Numbered from the stretch's first letter, positions 45,402 through 59,020 are shown. The stretch is 64,000 bases of DNA from Whalleya microplaca (GCA_022497155.1 MU385759.1:124001-188000); one strand, 5' to 3'. Translations and numbers: made by a program. The notes: a model not told the origin generated them from the letters alone.

Positions 45402-48237
45402 TGTGGCGTGGACAGCGTGGTCAGCGTGATAATGCAAGTCCGGCTGATCAGGCGCTGACTGCAGAGGAAATTCAGGTCAGGGGAATGACAGGCTACCGAT
45501 TGGTGCAAGGAATTGGCCAAATTTGAGTAATCTTCACGATCGCCTACCTGCTGCGTACAGTGGAGCTCCGATACAAGGAGTGAACGGTCAGAACGGTGCG
45601 CAAGCTCGGGAAACTCGGGAAAGACCGGGATTATATGAATCGAAGACCGAAGGAAAAATGGAGGACATCAAAGGGAATGACACTAGGAGGCACCGGCAGC
45701 GACTGGAAAAACCCCGACGCGAGCTGGAGGTGAAGGAAAAAAATATTCCCACCGCAAAAGAGAGGCTTGTGACGGTGAGGCCGTTCTAAGCTTCAATCAT
45801 CAGTACCGAGTGATTTATTACTGAGATGAAAAAAACTTCTGAGCGGTTTCCCAAACTCAATATGACTTGCATGTGTCAAACCCAATTGTGAGTGCCGGTC
45901 TGAACTCGGCTTTCTCATCCAGGATTAGCCTGGGTCGGTTCAAAGTTTATCCAACAGCTCGCCCTGCTCGCGTATCTCTTATCGCTGGGGCACGTGCCAC
46001 ATCTAGTTCCCCTTCTAGCCCCCCCTTGACTAGCGTAGTGCTAAGCTCTTCTTGGGGCGGATGGGGCTGACTTTTTGGTGCTTGGGCTGATCTCTGACGC
46101 CACGGGCTGCCCGGGAAGACCCGCTGAGATGCTGTCCATGGCAGAGTTCGGTTCCTGACGATCGTCTCCAAATTTCCGCATTTGGAACACTGGCAGACTG
46201 GTTCACTACATACCTACCTGGATGGAAAGATCGGGTTGAAAGTTCAAACCACGTCGAATACTTACCTTTATCATGATTTTGTAGCCAAAGAGTCATGATA
46301 CCTAACTAAGTGATAATGACAAGCCATATTCAAGCTCTAGACTCAAGGATGCCACCGTGATCATGAGTCAGCACTTGTTAGTTGACAAGTTGACAAGTGG
46401 GCCCTAGCGATAGCTCAACAATGAGACATGGCGCTTTTCTACAGCAGCCTCGAGGTATTCAAAAGAACTTGAAAAGTGGTCAAGGCGACACTGCTCTTGC
46501 ATGGACCATGGTTCATCATTGTCTGGATTGATATTGTTGTGGTTGAGATAGCATACATAGACGCCCAGCTTGTCATCACGATGATAGGACATTGGACCAC
46601 AAACTGACAAACGAGGGAAAGTAGGACCATCTTAGAGTATATGGACACTTGGGAAACCTTGTGCTTTTAAACAGCCAACTCTGAGGGTGGACGTTGCTCA
46701 GCCGGCCCGAATATAGAGGCTGTCAACTTATCCTAACGGACCTTTGGCGGGTGAGCCGATTGTTCCCGCTAGAATACTACATTATGCAGTTTCAATAGGT
46801 GGTGGTGGCCAACTATAATAAATCGTTGGATAATCAATACGCGACCTGTGCGTCTTTGTACATATCCGCATAAAGTGCATTTGGCCAGAAAAGCCTGTTA
46901 ATGCATTGGTAATTACCCATAGGCAATGCAGCTCTGGTGTGCATTCGGCAATTGGCCTGCGATAATGTGTAACTGTACACTAGAAGCATATTCTTGTGAA
47001 TCCGTTCATGAATTCACAGTATATATTTCAGATCGAATGTAGGATGTTATCAGGTTTAAAGTCCTTATTGAAGGTTCTAGGAAAATAAGTGAAATAAAAG
47101 CTTATCATGAACTATCTAAGGTATATGCGCCTTTGAATGTGCCTTTATTGAGAAGTATTGGGATTCACGGGGCCTAGACTCATTGGCTAGATGAGATTTA
47201 GACATGACAGGCCTACAAATTACTACTTATAGATATAGACCAGTGCCCTCTTCTAAAGGGAGGGTAAGCATGCTCAATATCATTGATTATAATAGGTTAT
47301 CCTTGAGGCAGGCTCTTTCAGGGTTAGCAACTTCATTTTGGTAAGAAAGCGGCACTACTTATTAAAACCGGATTTGTCTGTACGCTATAGATAAAATGCG
47401 CTTGATTCACTATAGGAAACTTAATTCTGATGTTATGAGCGATAGTGCTAGAATTGCTGGTGCTAAGTGATTTCAGAGAAACAATACTGGAACAAGGCAG
47501 ACCTGTTGAGCCTAGGCATTGGAGCACTGAGAACTTGACGATAAACAATGCACCATAGGATTATGAAATCTGGGACTAAGTGAAATAGATGGCCATGGAG
47601 TCATTTATTTACTAGTCTAGCATGCCAGCAGTTCTACATGGAATCTTAAGGGTACCTGGATTACAGTCATAATTGAATATATCTATCATATGGGGATAAA
47701 ATCGTCTGTTCCCCCTTTATTTTCGTGCGATACACTTTTGGTCAGAGAGTGACCAGAATGAGAAACGAGAGTAACCAGTGTGGAGGTTATTCAGGCTGCT
47801 AATCAAGCGTGAGGGCACTTTGGACTGCACCTATTGAACGAGTTAGCTACTTGGCGAAAGCCCAAAACTCTATGTCTAAGTAATTACCAATCCACTAACT
47901 TGAAAGCTGATGAACACTATGTACAAGTACGCTGACGGAAGATTGAGATGCCTAAGAGATTGCTAAGTAATTATTTCATTTGTTCGCTAGTATTATGCCC
48001 TAATGGTCTGATAGGATTAAGATTCTCAGCATGTTTCGCTTCAAAACAGTGTGCTGCTGTATAATATGTTAGACTACATGACTGTTCTCATCAAAAGTGC
48101 CTTTCCTTTATTAGTTTAAAAGGAAAACGCTATAGTCCTTCTAGAAGACCTTTCAACCAATATCGCATGCCAAAGATATCCCCCTTTCCCCAAAAGATGC
48201 GGTCAACCCATATCGTATGGAATGGAGGCCTCTGGAC
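45402..48237. other. 2.8 kb spacer
   Basis: The first few hundred bases are the promoter and leader of the minus-strand carrier gene. The rest, especially 46,700-48,100, is AT-rich with no ORF carrying a domain. ORFs at 45523-45789, 45867-46070 and 47333-47548 are composition artefacts or unsupported. Confidence 0.5.
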
Positions 48238-48844
48238 CTAAATTATCCATGTTTCCAAGCAGAACTTCATCTGGTCGGCCTCGATGCCCTCCCAATCGAG
48301 ATGGAGGCCAGGAAAGCGTTTGCTTCGCAGGGCGAAAAGGTGGCACTGCCTGCTGACACCTACGAGACCTAAAGTCAGCATGTACTGTACTTCAACGTTG
48401 TGACCAAAACTCTGCGCAGAACGACTTACTGGGCCGCCGTGAAGAAGACGGCAGATCCTCCTGATTCCGAATAGCCTTGACCTCGCGCGTGCTGCACCCG
48501 AACACCTCCTCCTCCCCCTGGCCGTCCTTGCGCTTGTAGGTGAAGTGGAACTTGTAGGAGCCGGGGAAGGCGCCGATGACGATGCGGTCGAAGACGAGGA
48601 TGGTCGGGCTGTCTTTGCCCTCGCGGGTGTCCTGCTTCTCCCGGTAGGACAGTGGCGCGTCGTCGCGCGCTTCCTTGCTGGTGGGCTCGAGCTTCAGGCC
48701 GAAGGTGTACTCGTTGAGTGACAAGTGACACACCATGACGATGGGCCACTTGAATGTGTCGCATACGACGACGCTTTCGGGCGGTTGGACTACGATGTTG
48801 CAGTATGTCGTGTCTGGGGTCTTTGATGGGTTTGAAGGGGCCAT
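48238..48844 (-). CDS. Small hypothetical protein with weak velvet-domain-like resemblance
   Basis: Two exons (48844-48430 and 48368-48238) give 181 aa. Strong GC3 bias and a clean GTAAGT...TTTAG intron support a real gene. TYCNIVVQPPESVVVC near the start, TILVFDRIVIGAFPGSYKF in the middle and SKRFPGLHLDWEG near the end fall in the same order as the velvet-domain landmarks (VxQxPxRAR; FxFxDLSVRxxGxFRLRF; KxFPGxxEST), but key velvet residues and the usual length of the domain are missing. Velvet proteins are nuclear regulators of development and secondary metabolism. This could be a very diverged or truncated velvet-like fold or an unrelated beta-sandwich protein. I would label it hypothetical until a profile search is done. 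A second acceptor 9 nt downstream of the chosen one keeps the frame. Confidence 0.6.
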
Positions 48845-50111
48845 GGTGAAGATATCGATTTGTTGAAAGGTGATACTCCTATTGTGGTGTAAGTAATAGT
48901 GCTTGTAGGATAATTTTTGTCGATCTAGAAAGGTATGTCATTGACAATACAGATAGCACTGACAAGGTCTTACGGAATTGGTGTTATAGAGATGTCTGCT
49001 TCGAGAATAAGTGAGTAGGGCAGGATGGGTTGACCTTTCGAATTAGGGCACCGATTTCCGTCCCGTGCTAATTGAAATAGGGGAAACTGCATTCTACGGT
49101 CATGACAAATGACAGTAACGATGGATATAAATAATATCCTTAAGCCGAACACGGATAGAGAGTCTACCCCTATTCACATACATGGTCAAGAATAAACTAG
49201 GAGCCATAACCACTACAAAGCAACACTGATGCAGAACAGATCATACGAAAATATGCTGGGCCATAGCTAAGGGCCTGGCTAACGTGTTATCATTACATTA
49301 AGTATTATACATTAAGGCATGCACTGGGCACACATATTGACACGCATTGATGAGTATAGAGTACCTTGATTAGAATTTCTGCAAAAGGCTTCTCATCTAA
49401 GGCACTATCTGATGGTGGACCCGCTACCCGTTCATCACGTCGGGTAGGGATACATGAAACGACAACGCAATAACCTTTTTCTCTTTTCCCAAGCAAAAAT
49501 TATATACTTAAACAACGGGATGTAGAGAAGAGAACATGTCTATTTCCGTGAGGGCATTACTGGCTCTTAAAGATCATGAAGAATCTTCGTTGCTGCCGCC
49601 AGTCGTGCCAAAAGGAAATGAAAATCATCAATGCCCGCCTAACCTTTACTTCACCCTGTCTGGATGGTACGCCTCAAGACCATCCCTGCAATGCCAATGC
49701 CTCGCTCGCTGTTGGTATCGCAAGTGTTGCCAGAACGCCGTGGGTTGTGAAAGAGCATGTGCTTTGCCCGAAGAGAATATCGCGAACGAACAAGGGAATC
49801 ATGGGTCTCGTAGGCCTCGTGTAGCTTCGTGAATGATGACGTATCAATGCGGAATTATTTAGATGACGGTGTATTAAGTCCCCAAAGCAGGAAAGACTGA
49901 ACCGGCCTTCCAATGCTTTATTGCAGAGCAGTGGGATGCGGGGTGTAGGGTGTGAGATGTAGGATGTGGGATGTAGGATGTGGGAAAGCGTGAATCATTA
50001 GTATGGTGAAGAAGCAGGCCAATTAGCCGACTTTCAATACCCATCGTAAGATGGACATTGTAATAGTTGCCGTGGGTCAGATTGGATACTGCAACAAGGT
50101 TGCCAGCCATC
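48845..50111. other. Spacer with a tandem repeat
   Basis: Contains the promoter side of the 181-aa gene and the 3' side of cyclin B. Two overlapping plus-strand ORFs at 49536-49832 are Cys-containing but have no domain or secretion signal, so I leave them uncalled. A GATGTRG repeat at 49934-49985 is listed separately. Confidence 0.5.
49934..49985. repeat. GATGTRGG-type tandem repeat
   Basis: About six imperfect copies of a 7-8 nt unit (GGATGTG, GGATGTA and variants) lie in the spacer downstream of the cyclin B stop codon. Confidence 0.8.
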
Positions 50112-52541
50112 CTAAGTAGGAATCGGCATCTTGAAATCGGGGTCTGACCAGGATAGCGGCAGAACATCATCCTCAAATATGTCTCCAGGAAGAGGGCCTT
50201 GGAGGCTCCGCTGAAAGGGAAGGGTAAAACCCTTTGTGATCTGGCCTTCGACATACAAAGATGCGCGCTTAAAGCGTTTGTCAGCGTATTTCTCGAATAC
50301 TGCAGCGTGATGTTTACGGCCGATCCGGCAGCAATCAAGCATCATTCCGATCAATGGCTTCATCTGCGCGTAGGTATAGCCGGAGTAGTGAACATGTTCG
50401 GGAGTCTAGGACAAAGCGTTAGCTAAAGGTAAGTTGAATTTATAATAGTTGAACTTACCCAATCTCCTTTACCCAAGATCATGCGAGACAAGCATTGGGC
50501 GCCAGCGGCGATGTAGCTGGGCGGACTGGCGACAAAGCGCTCATCCATGATGGTGACTTCAAGGAAGTACTTGGCTACGGTTCGGATCTCGATGTCGTAA
50601 TCGTCTGCCTTACTGATACGTCGCATGAAGCTCATAGGGCCAGGCCAACCGAGTTCAAAGTTGAGCATACTAAGCATAAAGCGCTCCGCCTTCAAGATCT
50701 CATCCACCGTGTAGCCGCTATCAACCATGTAAACGATTTCCTGCACCGAGGGACAGTTGATCTCCTCGTACTTCGCTGCGACAAAGATGGCTGTGGCGCC
50801 TACGAGCTGCAGCTTTCCCAAAGACACGACTTTACAAGTGAGAAATCGGTCGATGAAGTTGACAGTCAAGAAGAGCGTCTCGGGAAGGAGTCCGAAACGC
50901 GTATGAACCTGAATGACCCAGTCCATGAGGATGGCCCGCATCGACCATTGAATCTCGGTTTGAAGATCCATATAATGCGGGTTGGGTAGAAGGGCACTCT
51001 AGTCGAAAGTATTAGTCACATGCCGTTAGAGCCGGCACTAATCCAACTTACCTCCATCTCCTTCATATACTGGAAAATCTCCTCGCCGTACTCAGCAACC
51101 ATGCTGATATCCCATTCATCATCTTGAGAATCGTCAATAGCACGCTTGCTCTCCACAATTCCTCTTGCAACCTCGAGTTCTGCAGCACCCTTCTTCGACA
51201 GCTTCGGCGGGACCATGACAGTTGTGACACCACCGGTTGTGTTGTCTCCCCGTGATCGGTACGAGTGTGCTGTCGTATAGCCCTGATCATCGTAGTAGTC
51301 ATCATCCTCGTAATCCGAAAGCTCAGCCTGGTCGTCAGCCGGAACGGATGAGGTGTGGTGAGAGAGTTGATTAGCGACCTTAACTACTGCCTTGCCATTG
51401 GATGTGGACGCGGTGGTAGGCTCGGCCAAAGAAGGTGCTGGCATTGATGGCTCTTCCACGAGTGCTTGCACAGGGTACTGATTCTCCTTTTGGACCTCCT
51501 CAACGGCATCTAGGTAGGGAGTCTCAGTGATGTCGTCTTCGTATTGATACTTGGCGGACGGCTTGACGCTCTGCTCGGCTACATTGTTTGAGCTGTTGCT
51601 GGATTTTTGCGAATAGCGCTTGGGATGCTCCTTCAGATACTCGTAGAGGTTGTCGTAGGGCTCAGGCGCCGGGTCTTTAGCTTCCTCCGTGATCAAGTCT
51701 AGAGACTCCTTCGACATGTCATATGTTGTTCTCCGGTCACTGTTCTGAGACTGAGCATCATTATAGATGACTGATGAGGCCCGGCTAGAACTACTGGATA
51801 CCCGCTGACGGGTGTCCGGTTTGGCATCTTGCAGGTTTGTAGGCAGCTTGTCCTTCTCCGATTGTCTATCATTGTAAACAGCAATCGAAGTCCGCGCAGA
51901 AGGCTTGCCAAAGCCCCATTGCTTCTTGATAGGCTGAAGTTGCGATTCATTGGCCGCTGATCTGAGATGGCTCATCGAGGCAGAGGTGACAATGGACTTA
52001 GCAGGTCGTTGCGCTGGTCGCAAGAACGCCTCCTTGGGATTGGCATAATTCTGGTTCTCCTGCTCCTTGAAGCGAGCGAATGTGGGAGCGGTAGAGTTCT
52101 TCGTGGTTGCCATTGATCCGTCATGAGATGCTGCAGGCTTCGGCTTCGGGGCGTTGTTTAGATCGGCAAAGGCATTGCGCTTCGCTGCGACCTTGAGACT
52201 TCCGGTGGCAGACATATTGAGAAGGTTGCCGGTGGACTTGTGTCGTTGATGGATGGTCTTGTTGGAGAGATTGCCAAGAGGGACCTGGTTCTCGTCAACC
52301 TGGGTAGGAAGCGCGCGAACAGGGCGGTACGGCTAATAATTCAAGACGAGTTTTAGCTTGCGCTCGAAGAAGAGTGCTTGTGATATGCCGAGGGCTGTAC
52401 ATTGTGGGAAAACATCGGTGGAATGCAGGTCTATCAAAACAATACCCACAGAGGAGGATGGCAGGTTGGGTAGTGAATAATAGACATTCCGAGACAAACA
52501 AGAGGTTTAATAATTGAAGAGAAGCTTACCTTGGCATCCAT
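50112..52541 (-). CDS. G2/mitotic-specific cyclin B (NimE/Clb type)
   Basis: Exons 52541-52530, 52332-51052, 50998-50459 and 50405-50112 give 708 aa. Exon 1 encodes only MDAK, followed by PYRPVRALPTQVDENQVPLG, matching the known start of filamentous fungal B cyclins. A destruction-box-like RNAFADLNN is at residues 56-64. The cyclin core starts about residue 432 with the hallmark MRAILMDWVIQVH, then LFLTVNFIDRFL, and continues through AAKYEEINCPSVQEIVYM to the second cyclin fold (YIAAGAQCLSRMIL). Before it, SYRSRGDNTTGG and WDISMVAEYGEEIFQYMKEME are also conserved in fungal B cyclins. It should activate Cdk1 for entry to mitosis and be degraded through APC/C. The N-terminal region (430 residues) is long compared with A. 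nidulans NimE and is largely low-complexity Ser/Glu/Pro. Assignment is firm. Confidence 0.95.
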
Positions 52542-55500
52542 GGCGTTGGTGAGGGTGCGTGTAATGCTGATGCTTTCAACAAGTCGCGTGAGGAAAGGAG
52601 CTTTGGTCGAAGACCGCAGCAGTGAGAGTAGAGTGATACGCCGATGAGGTGTTAGTGAGGATGGGTTCACATTCAGATCACGCGCCGAAGTAGACGTGGA
52701 CTGGCAGGTGAACCAAAAAGTGAACCAAAGAGTGAGATGGGCGTGAGGACATGGAAAGTTCTGTCCTGATTCTGGCGTGTCTCAACGATTAGATTGTAAT
52801 TAAATATGGCCCAGCTAAGCTTTGCTGTAATAACGGACGATCCGGTCTGATTGGGTTAAAGGTACGTACCTTGTGAGAGTTCTCAGGGTTTTCCGACCGG
52901 TAAGATAGATTACCCTCTTAGAGATTGTGAGGGAGGCAGACAAGGCAATGTTGTAACCTAAAAGGTGGTGGCGGCTGCTTGTCTAGAGGATGGAAGAAGG
53001 AAGTCAGAAAGATTGCAGCCTTCCTACCAAGTGGGAGAGGACTGCATGTTTTGATGTCAGTTGCTACATTTGTTGATGTTGATGGCGTGTGGATTTCACA
53101 GCTTTGAGTGACCAGGGGAGGTAGCTGGGTAGCTGGGTAGCTCAAGGTACGCCGTGCAATACGGAAGCAAGCATAAAGATACGTACTGTTGCTATTTGTG
53201 GGACACCAAAATAAACAAATCGCACAACGACGCATGGGGCTGCAGTGGTAACTCGATTCCCAGCTCGTTGCCCAGTCAGGAGTGGTGGCCTGGCTGCCCT
53301 GGCTGGCTGTGTGGTGCAGGTGTCCAGGTGAGGTGCTGAGGGTGGAAACGTCGGTGTCTTGAAAGTCCGATGCCTTCCTGGTAGCTTCAGCTGGCAGTCT
53401 CGACTGCAGGTGGGCAACCTTGGAACCTTGGATGGAAGTGAAGGGGGACTGAATTGGGCGGGATCTGAGACGGGCCGGTCGCTCCATAAGGGGTTTAGCG
53501 TTTTCCCAAAGCCATGACGTATATACTGCCTAGTGGAAGTCGCGTCTCCTGGTAAGAGATCAAAATGCTAATATATTCTCAGAAACCGTCGAAAAGCTAT
53601 GAAAAACACATCACTTACCACTCACACTTTCGCATAAGAGCTCTGCTACAGACCCAACTAGTCTGAGCAAGACAAACCCAGCTGTTCGCTCAATATCATT
53701 GGGTTTGTTGCCGGATTGGTTTCCGAGTCGAGACACGCTAAATCCTGCGACAGAATCACGAACACTACTCGAAAGCACGTGACGACTCCATTCATCGATC
53801 TGCGTTCTGCTCAACGACAATCCATCATCTTGACCACACCCTCGGAGGGGAATTTCAGGGTGCAGAGACGCTAGAAATGTTCCTCATAGCTATGCGACAG
53901 TGTCTTCATATGTTCTGAGTGACTGCGACAACTCAATGGGTTGCGTCGAGACCTCTTCTCAAGCTGGTCCATGTGCGCGCGGCCAACTAGGCCAAAGTGC
54001 TAGCAACCGCCAGGGTCAACCACCACTTGTGAATATCAGACTGGTGTTGTCTGGCGCAGACCCACGTATCAGATGGTGTGGGCATAAGTTGCTAGTCGCC
54101 TCCTGTACGCGACTCAAGTTTTCTGTTTCTGCCTCTTTAGTTCCTCGAGTGAGGTTTGCAAATGATGTTGGAATACGACATCTTACATTGAGTTTGGTTG
54201 GCTAACTTCGTTGCGATAATTGTGGGCTTCACGACGAACCCCTCTTCGAGGCCATCGGGTGCAGCTACCCAACCTCTCTGGCCGGATTTGAGGTCTACGT
54301 CCGGTGTCAGACTACAGCCGACTATCGTGTTATGTCCATATGGGTATTGGTATCTCCTGAGAAGTTCTGCCGTTTGATGTGCACCGTAGCGCCATTATGA
54401 TCTGAGATCGCAAAACCAAGGAGCGAACTTAACTTAGATGAGCTATATCACCTCGATAATATGGCATGTGTGGGCATCGGTCATATCGCTTCTCCCCAAC
54501 CTTTACATCGAGATGAAATAGTAACCGCAATACAATCGCATGTTTTCCATTGGCTGGTATTACAATATTCTATCTATGAAGACTGGTGGGGGGACATCAA
54601 GTGATGAGTACTATACAGCCTAAGGGAATTGCGGTTTGAAAGAAAATGCATGATAAGTCACCATGGCCGCTGATAGTCTACGTTGCGGGCTACTATGCAG
54701 TATTAATTCCTTAGCGATGCTCTGGTGCCCGATAATTGGGCTGGCAATGCAGAGGGAGAGATGGGGAGATATCCACACCCGTCTTGCATTATAGGCGGTG
54801 TCCAAATTGTCGTGGCGACTTTGCGGAGGTTGGAAAGATTACTCGCCTTTTTGCCTGGCTAGTTGTCGCACTCCGCGAAAATATGACGAACTTCCGAACG
54901 TCGATCCTGTTTGGAGCTTTTCCTGCGCGCGCCGGCAGAATTCCCCTAGCGCACCTTCTCGCTACTAAGTATAAATGGTTCGAGACGAGAAAAGACCGTA
55001 GAACGGGATCTAGGTGGGTGCGGTGTAGATCTGCGCCACGAGGACCTCAACAGACCGAAAGGGAAGATACCGGTAGGCCACGGTATCGGATGACACTTGT
55101 AAATGGACCTAAGCGGTCAAGATAAAAAGAGAGCATGGTCGCAAGTCGCAATCACCCTCACCCTGACATTCTCGCACAGCTGTGCGCAGATACATTATTT
55201 CTGAAACTATGGAACGGTCGCGACCTTGGCTAGCTTCCTCTTTTGTTTGTTTTGAAATGGACTCAGATAGGCGAATTAACAACATGAAGTCGTGGATGTT
55301 TACAGCGTCTTCCAGTCTCTGCCTGCGAAGCTAGCGCGCGTGGAGAAACAAATTGTTGGATGATCTGCAAAATGCGCCCAAAAGGTAGTCCACGCTTGGC
55401 GGCACAAGGTCGAACTAATGTGGCAGGCATGCTATCAGCGCCTTAGGAATAGGTATAAGGATCTATGGCTGTGAGAAGTAGACTTTTCAAGGGTCTGATT

Positions 55501-55730
55501 CGATCCATGTGGATGAAACTCGTCGCCAGCGCATACGGTTAACCGTCGTCTCCAGTTCCAATGCTTTCCATTCTACCTATGCGAAGACAAACTTCCCACC
55601 CCTTCCTGACGCTTTATTCTACTTGCGCCTACTGCAATCCGGCATTAGACGACAGATAGTAGGTGTTGTCCGACCCTACCTCCAAAACGGGGTGTCACTC
55701 GCTTCGACGAGTCACTAGGTATGTACGATG

Positions 55731-55755
55731 TACATACATACATACATACATACAG
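55731..55755. repeat. (CATA)n microsatellite
   Basis: About six tandem TACA/CATA units in non-coding sequence, followed by GAGAGA. Confidence 0.85.
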
Positions 55756-56524
55756 AGAGACGCCTCGAGTACTACCTACTCATGGCCAGTCTTGGATCCT
55801 GACGCTTGATTGCTGCGCAATTTCTATTTATCAAGGCGCCGTGGCCACGCCGAAACAGTGAAACACAATAAGCATGGGACCGAATCCCATTTCCTTTTCT
55901 ATCAATCTGAAGTACGTAGTGTACTGTAGGTCATTCGAGTGATATAGACGATAGTAAACCCCCGGGCGCCCATCCTCTATTTCTTACAGTCTATCTATCA
56001 ACGATGAAGTGCAATTCCTGGATGCGAAGTCTGGCTTGAGCCCACTCACACACTCACACACACCATTTATCTGGGGACCCTCACACATTACTGTCTAAAT
56101 GCAGCTGGGGACCGCGAATACGCACTCCGAGTGGTCGTCATGTGTATGTGTATCTACCTTACCAATTTTGCCAGGCACTTTCGAGGACAGGATCCCTGCC
56201 TCAGACAAACTGGCGCATACGACTAACGGTGTGATTGGCTGGATCGTCCGTCGACTTACCCGCTTTGCTCACCTCAACTCGCATCCAACGAGGGTCGCAA
56301 ACGGCCATGAGCTGCACTGAGACGAGAGCTGGCACCTGACAACTCTCTCCATCAGACACGAGATTTCTCGTCCGGAGGAGCGCTGGACATGGCTGGACAT
56401 GTAAGTTGTGCGCAAGTCTTTTTCTGGAGGCAGGTGAGATTCGACGTAAGATGCGCCAAAAACAGTAGACGCTGTGGGCTTTGCGCCAAAGCCAACCGCG
56501 CGTTGTCAAGCTCGACTCAAGACT

Positions 56525-56551
56525 TGCCTGGCAGGCCTGGCAGGCCTGGCA
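56525..56551. repeat. 9-nt tandem repeat (GCCTGGCAG)
   Basis: Three near-perfect copies of GCCTGGCAG in the spacer; each unit is itself nearly palindromic (CTGGCAG/GCCTGG). Confidence 0.85.
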
Positions 56552-59020
56552 GCAGCACTTCCCCACAACAGGCGGCGGCGCATTTCCAGTAGCACCCGGC
56601 GTCAATCGCAAAACTGGCGCAACGCGCCTTGACAGTTGGAAGGGAAGACTTGACTTTCCCCCCGGTCTCTATTCAAGATAGGAAGCTGTAGAAGCCTGTA
56701 ATGCCAGCTGAAAAGCGTTCCTTGGAAACGCAAAGGATCGCACAAGATGCGCCGGTATATATAGATATCTACTACATACATACAATGCCTACAACACCTA
56801 CCTACATACTACTACATACTACAGTGTGCCTGGGTCAGAAACAAGGCCGGGTGATTCCGCAACCTAGGCAGGCCGGTCACAACCTTTTGACGGTCCGGAA
56901 GCGCGCAATATATGACTGTACATTTTCACGGAACGTCGACGCAAGGTACGTAAGCAAACTCCTAGCTGATGTCGCAATGCGCATAGTCAGGGTTTTGAAA
57001 GAGTTCGCGTCGCCTCTATCTGGACATTGTATCCCAACCTTGTAGATGACTGATCAAACCCAGTTTGTGAGCTACATACTCCCAGGACAGGCGGGAGAGA
57101 GGAGAGAGGAGAGAGGTTGAGCAGATCGCAGTCAGATCTCGTTCTTAGACTTCATACTGTTTTGGTACCGGGCAAGTTAAGTATGTACATACATACTGAT
57201 CAGCCTAGCTGGAAACGAATGATTCACGACGCTTGGGCGTTGGATTGTCAGGTTGTTAAGTCATAGGTGGGCAGGCGGGCCACAAAATAATTAGAAGTGC
57301 CGGTCTATTATGGTATTGCGACTGTTCAATAATATGTCTGCGTATTTGCGACTGAGTACGTACCTAGACAGAGTCATTTACCACGAGCCCATACCCAGAC
57401 ATTAATATCACCATCAACGTCCCATATGGGGCATCCTATCTGCCTGTGAAGCTATTATTATTATTGTAGACTGCTTCTCGAGGACAGTTCGGGTCTGAGA
57501 TCTAGTCGTACAATGCCTACAGACGTACAATATGTACCATCTCGGCATGCCCTAGTCGTCTAAGGTGGTCTTCAGCTACATACATCTATGTAGGTTGTAA
57601 CCTTACGCATTGCAAGCCAGCCAACCCATGCATGTTGATACTGTATGTACGCATGTATGTATGTATGTACAATGCCTTGGTTAGGTAGGTACGGAGTACT
57701 TAGCTTTATTATCCAAGCTAATAGAGGAATGCTCAGAACATTAGGTACAGCATGAAGCAGTCTTTCAGGTGAAATTATCCCACAGAATTGTAGAAATACT
57801 TTCGAGAGTATCTAAGCAAATAAAGACAAAACCATTCTCTTAGCAAGTATATGTATACAAAGTATTTGAGGACGGTTGGAACATAGGGATTCATCATTAG
57901 GTACCCTTTTCCCTCGTCAGTGGCACGTTCTCGGCTCTGTGCATCACTAAACCGGCTACTAGTGGGTGGTGTGTGGTGTGCTGTACAGGATTGCTCAGGC
58001 GGGTTAGGTCAGGTACTTACAGTGGTGGAAGGGGTGGATAGTGGTGGATAGTGCGGGTGTGCGGGTGCTGTTCAGCGTTCGGCATGCAGCCTGTGTGGGC
58101 GCAGGCTTTTTTGGAGACTCGCACTGCAAAACCTCACTCTCTCTCTTCCACCTCCTCTTTCACAACCACTCCGAATTGTCAACCAGATCCCATCCAACCA
58201 CTCCCATCTCCTCTGGTAAGCCGCTCCAGTCCATCTCCTGCCTGACTGCACGCAGCACTGCAACCATTCCCACCGCGATCACGCACATTCCGAGTCCTCA
58301 TTGCTGATGCTCTGGCGCTCTCCAGGTTGATCGGGGCACATCAAGGGCTCAAGGTCGAGTTTCGTGCATCTCTGAGCGCACAACACCACTCCATTCCCTC
58401 TCCAGGTAGGTTTTTCTCATACTGCTACCTTATGCGATCGAACATTCACATCAATCATGACCCTACCTCCCACTCCTGCTCGGCTAAGTTGTAGTTGTCT
58501 CCTGCCATCCGAGCCCTCGGCTTTCTCTGCCTGTCATGTCGCTTCCCCGTCCGTGTTAGCCCAACCACACTGTTCACCCTGAACGCCGACTCCTGTTGAT
58601 ACCCTGCACCATATCTTGTGCTCAGCGGCTAATCCGGACCATGTGTGCCTAGTCTAGTGAAGCGATATAAGCTATCTTGCGTTTTCCGTTTCTTGCGATC
58701 AGGTCTTGACCGCTCAACTTCATTGTACCTCACTGTCGTGGCTCAGTATAGCCCGTGAATCGCACACTATAAGGATCGCTCGGGTCGAAGAGGAGGCGAG
58801 CATTGATACAAGGAGACTCGATTTTAAGATCGTTGGAACGGAAATAGCACTGTCGAGTCTGCTGTCGACAAAGCCCTCATCATCATCTCATCATCCCATC
58901 CTACAACCGACCGGCTGCCAAGACACGGCAAGCGCTCTCCATCATCGTAACAATAGTCATTATCAGCTGTTAGGCTCAATCTTGAGACTTGAGACGGCAG
59001 CGATCCCGTCAGCAGGCGAA

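Larger units (their letters stand above)
52542..59020. other. 6.5 kb spacer between divergent cyclin B and zinc-finger genes
   Basis: No gene found. The part next to cyclin B (52542-53500) is probably its promoter and leader; the 189-codon minus-strand ORF 52918-53487 there is low complexity. Microsatellites occur at 55731-55755 and 57648-57669, and a 9-nt tandem repeat at 56525-56551. The last kilobase (58040-59020) is pyrimidine-rich with CTCTCT tracts, small upstream ORFs and GT...AG pairs that could be 5' UTR introns of the zinc-finger gene. ORFs at 54736-55125 and 56701-57045 have no support. Confidence 0.5.

Noticed and set aside
49536..49832. Two overlapping Cys-containing plus-strand ORFs (98 and 82 codons)
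   Set aside because: No signal peptide, no domain, no splice partners, and two frames are equally open, which argues against coding.
52918..53487. 189-codon minus-strand ORF upstream of cyclin B
   Set aside because: Low-complexity Ser/Thr/Pro composition, no domain, and it lies in the likely cyclin B promoter/leader.
54736..55125. 129-codon ORF with CPNCRG
   Set aside because: Starts at TTG, biased Arg/Thr composition, and the single CxxC is not part of a recognisable finger.
58706..59020. 105-codon upstream extension of the zinc-finger protein
   Set aside because: It begins at a non-ATG codon and reads as pyrimidine-rich leader; MASASPIEPF at 59021 is a better start.
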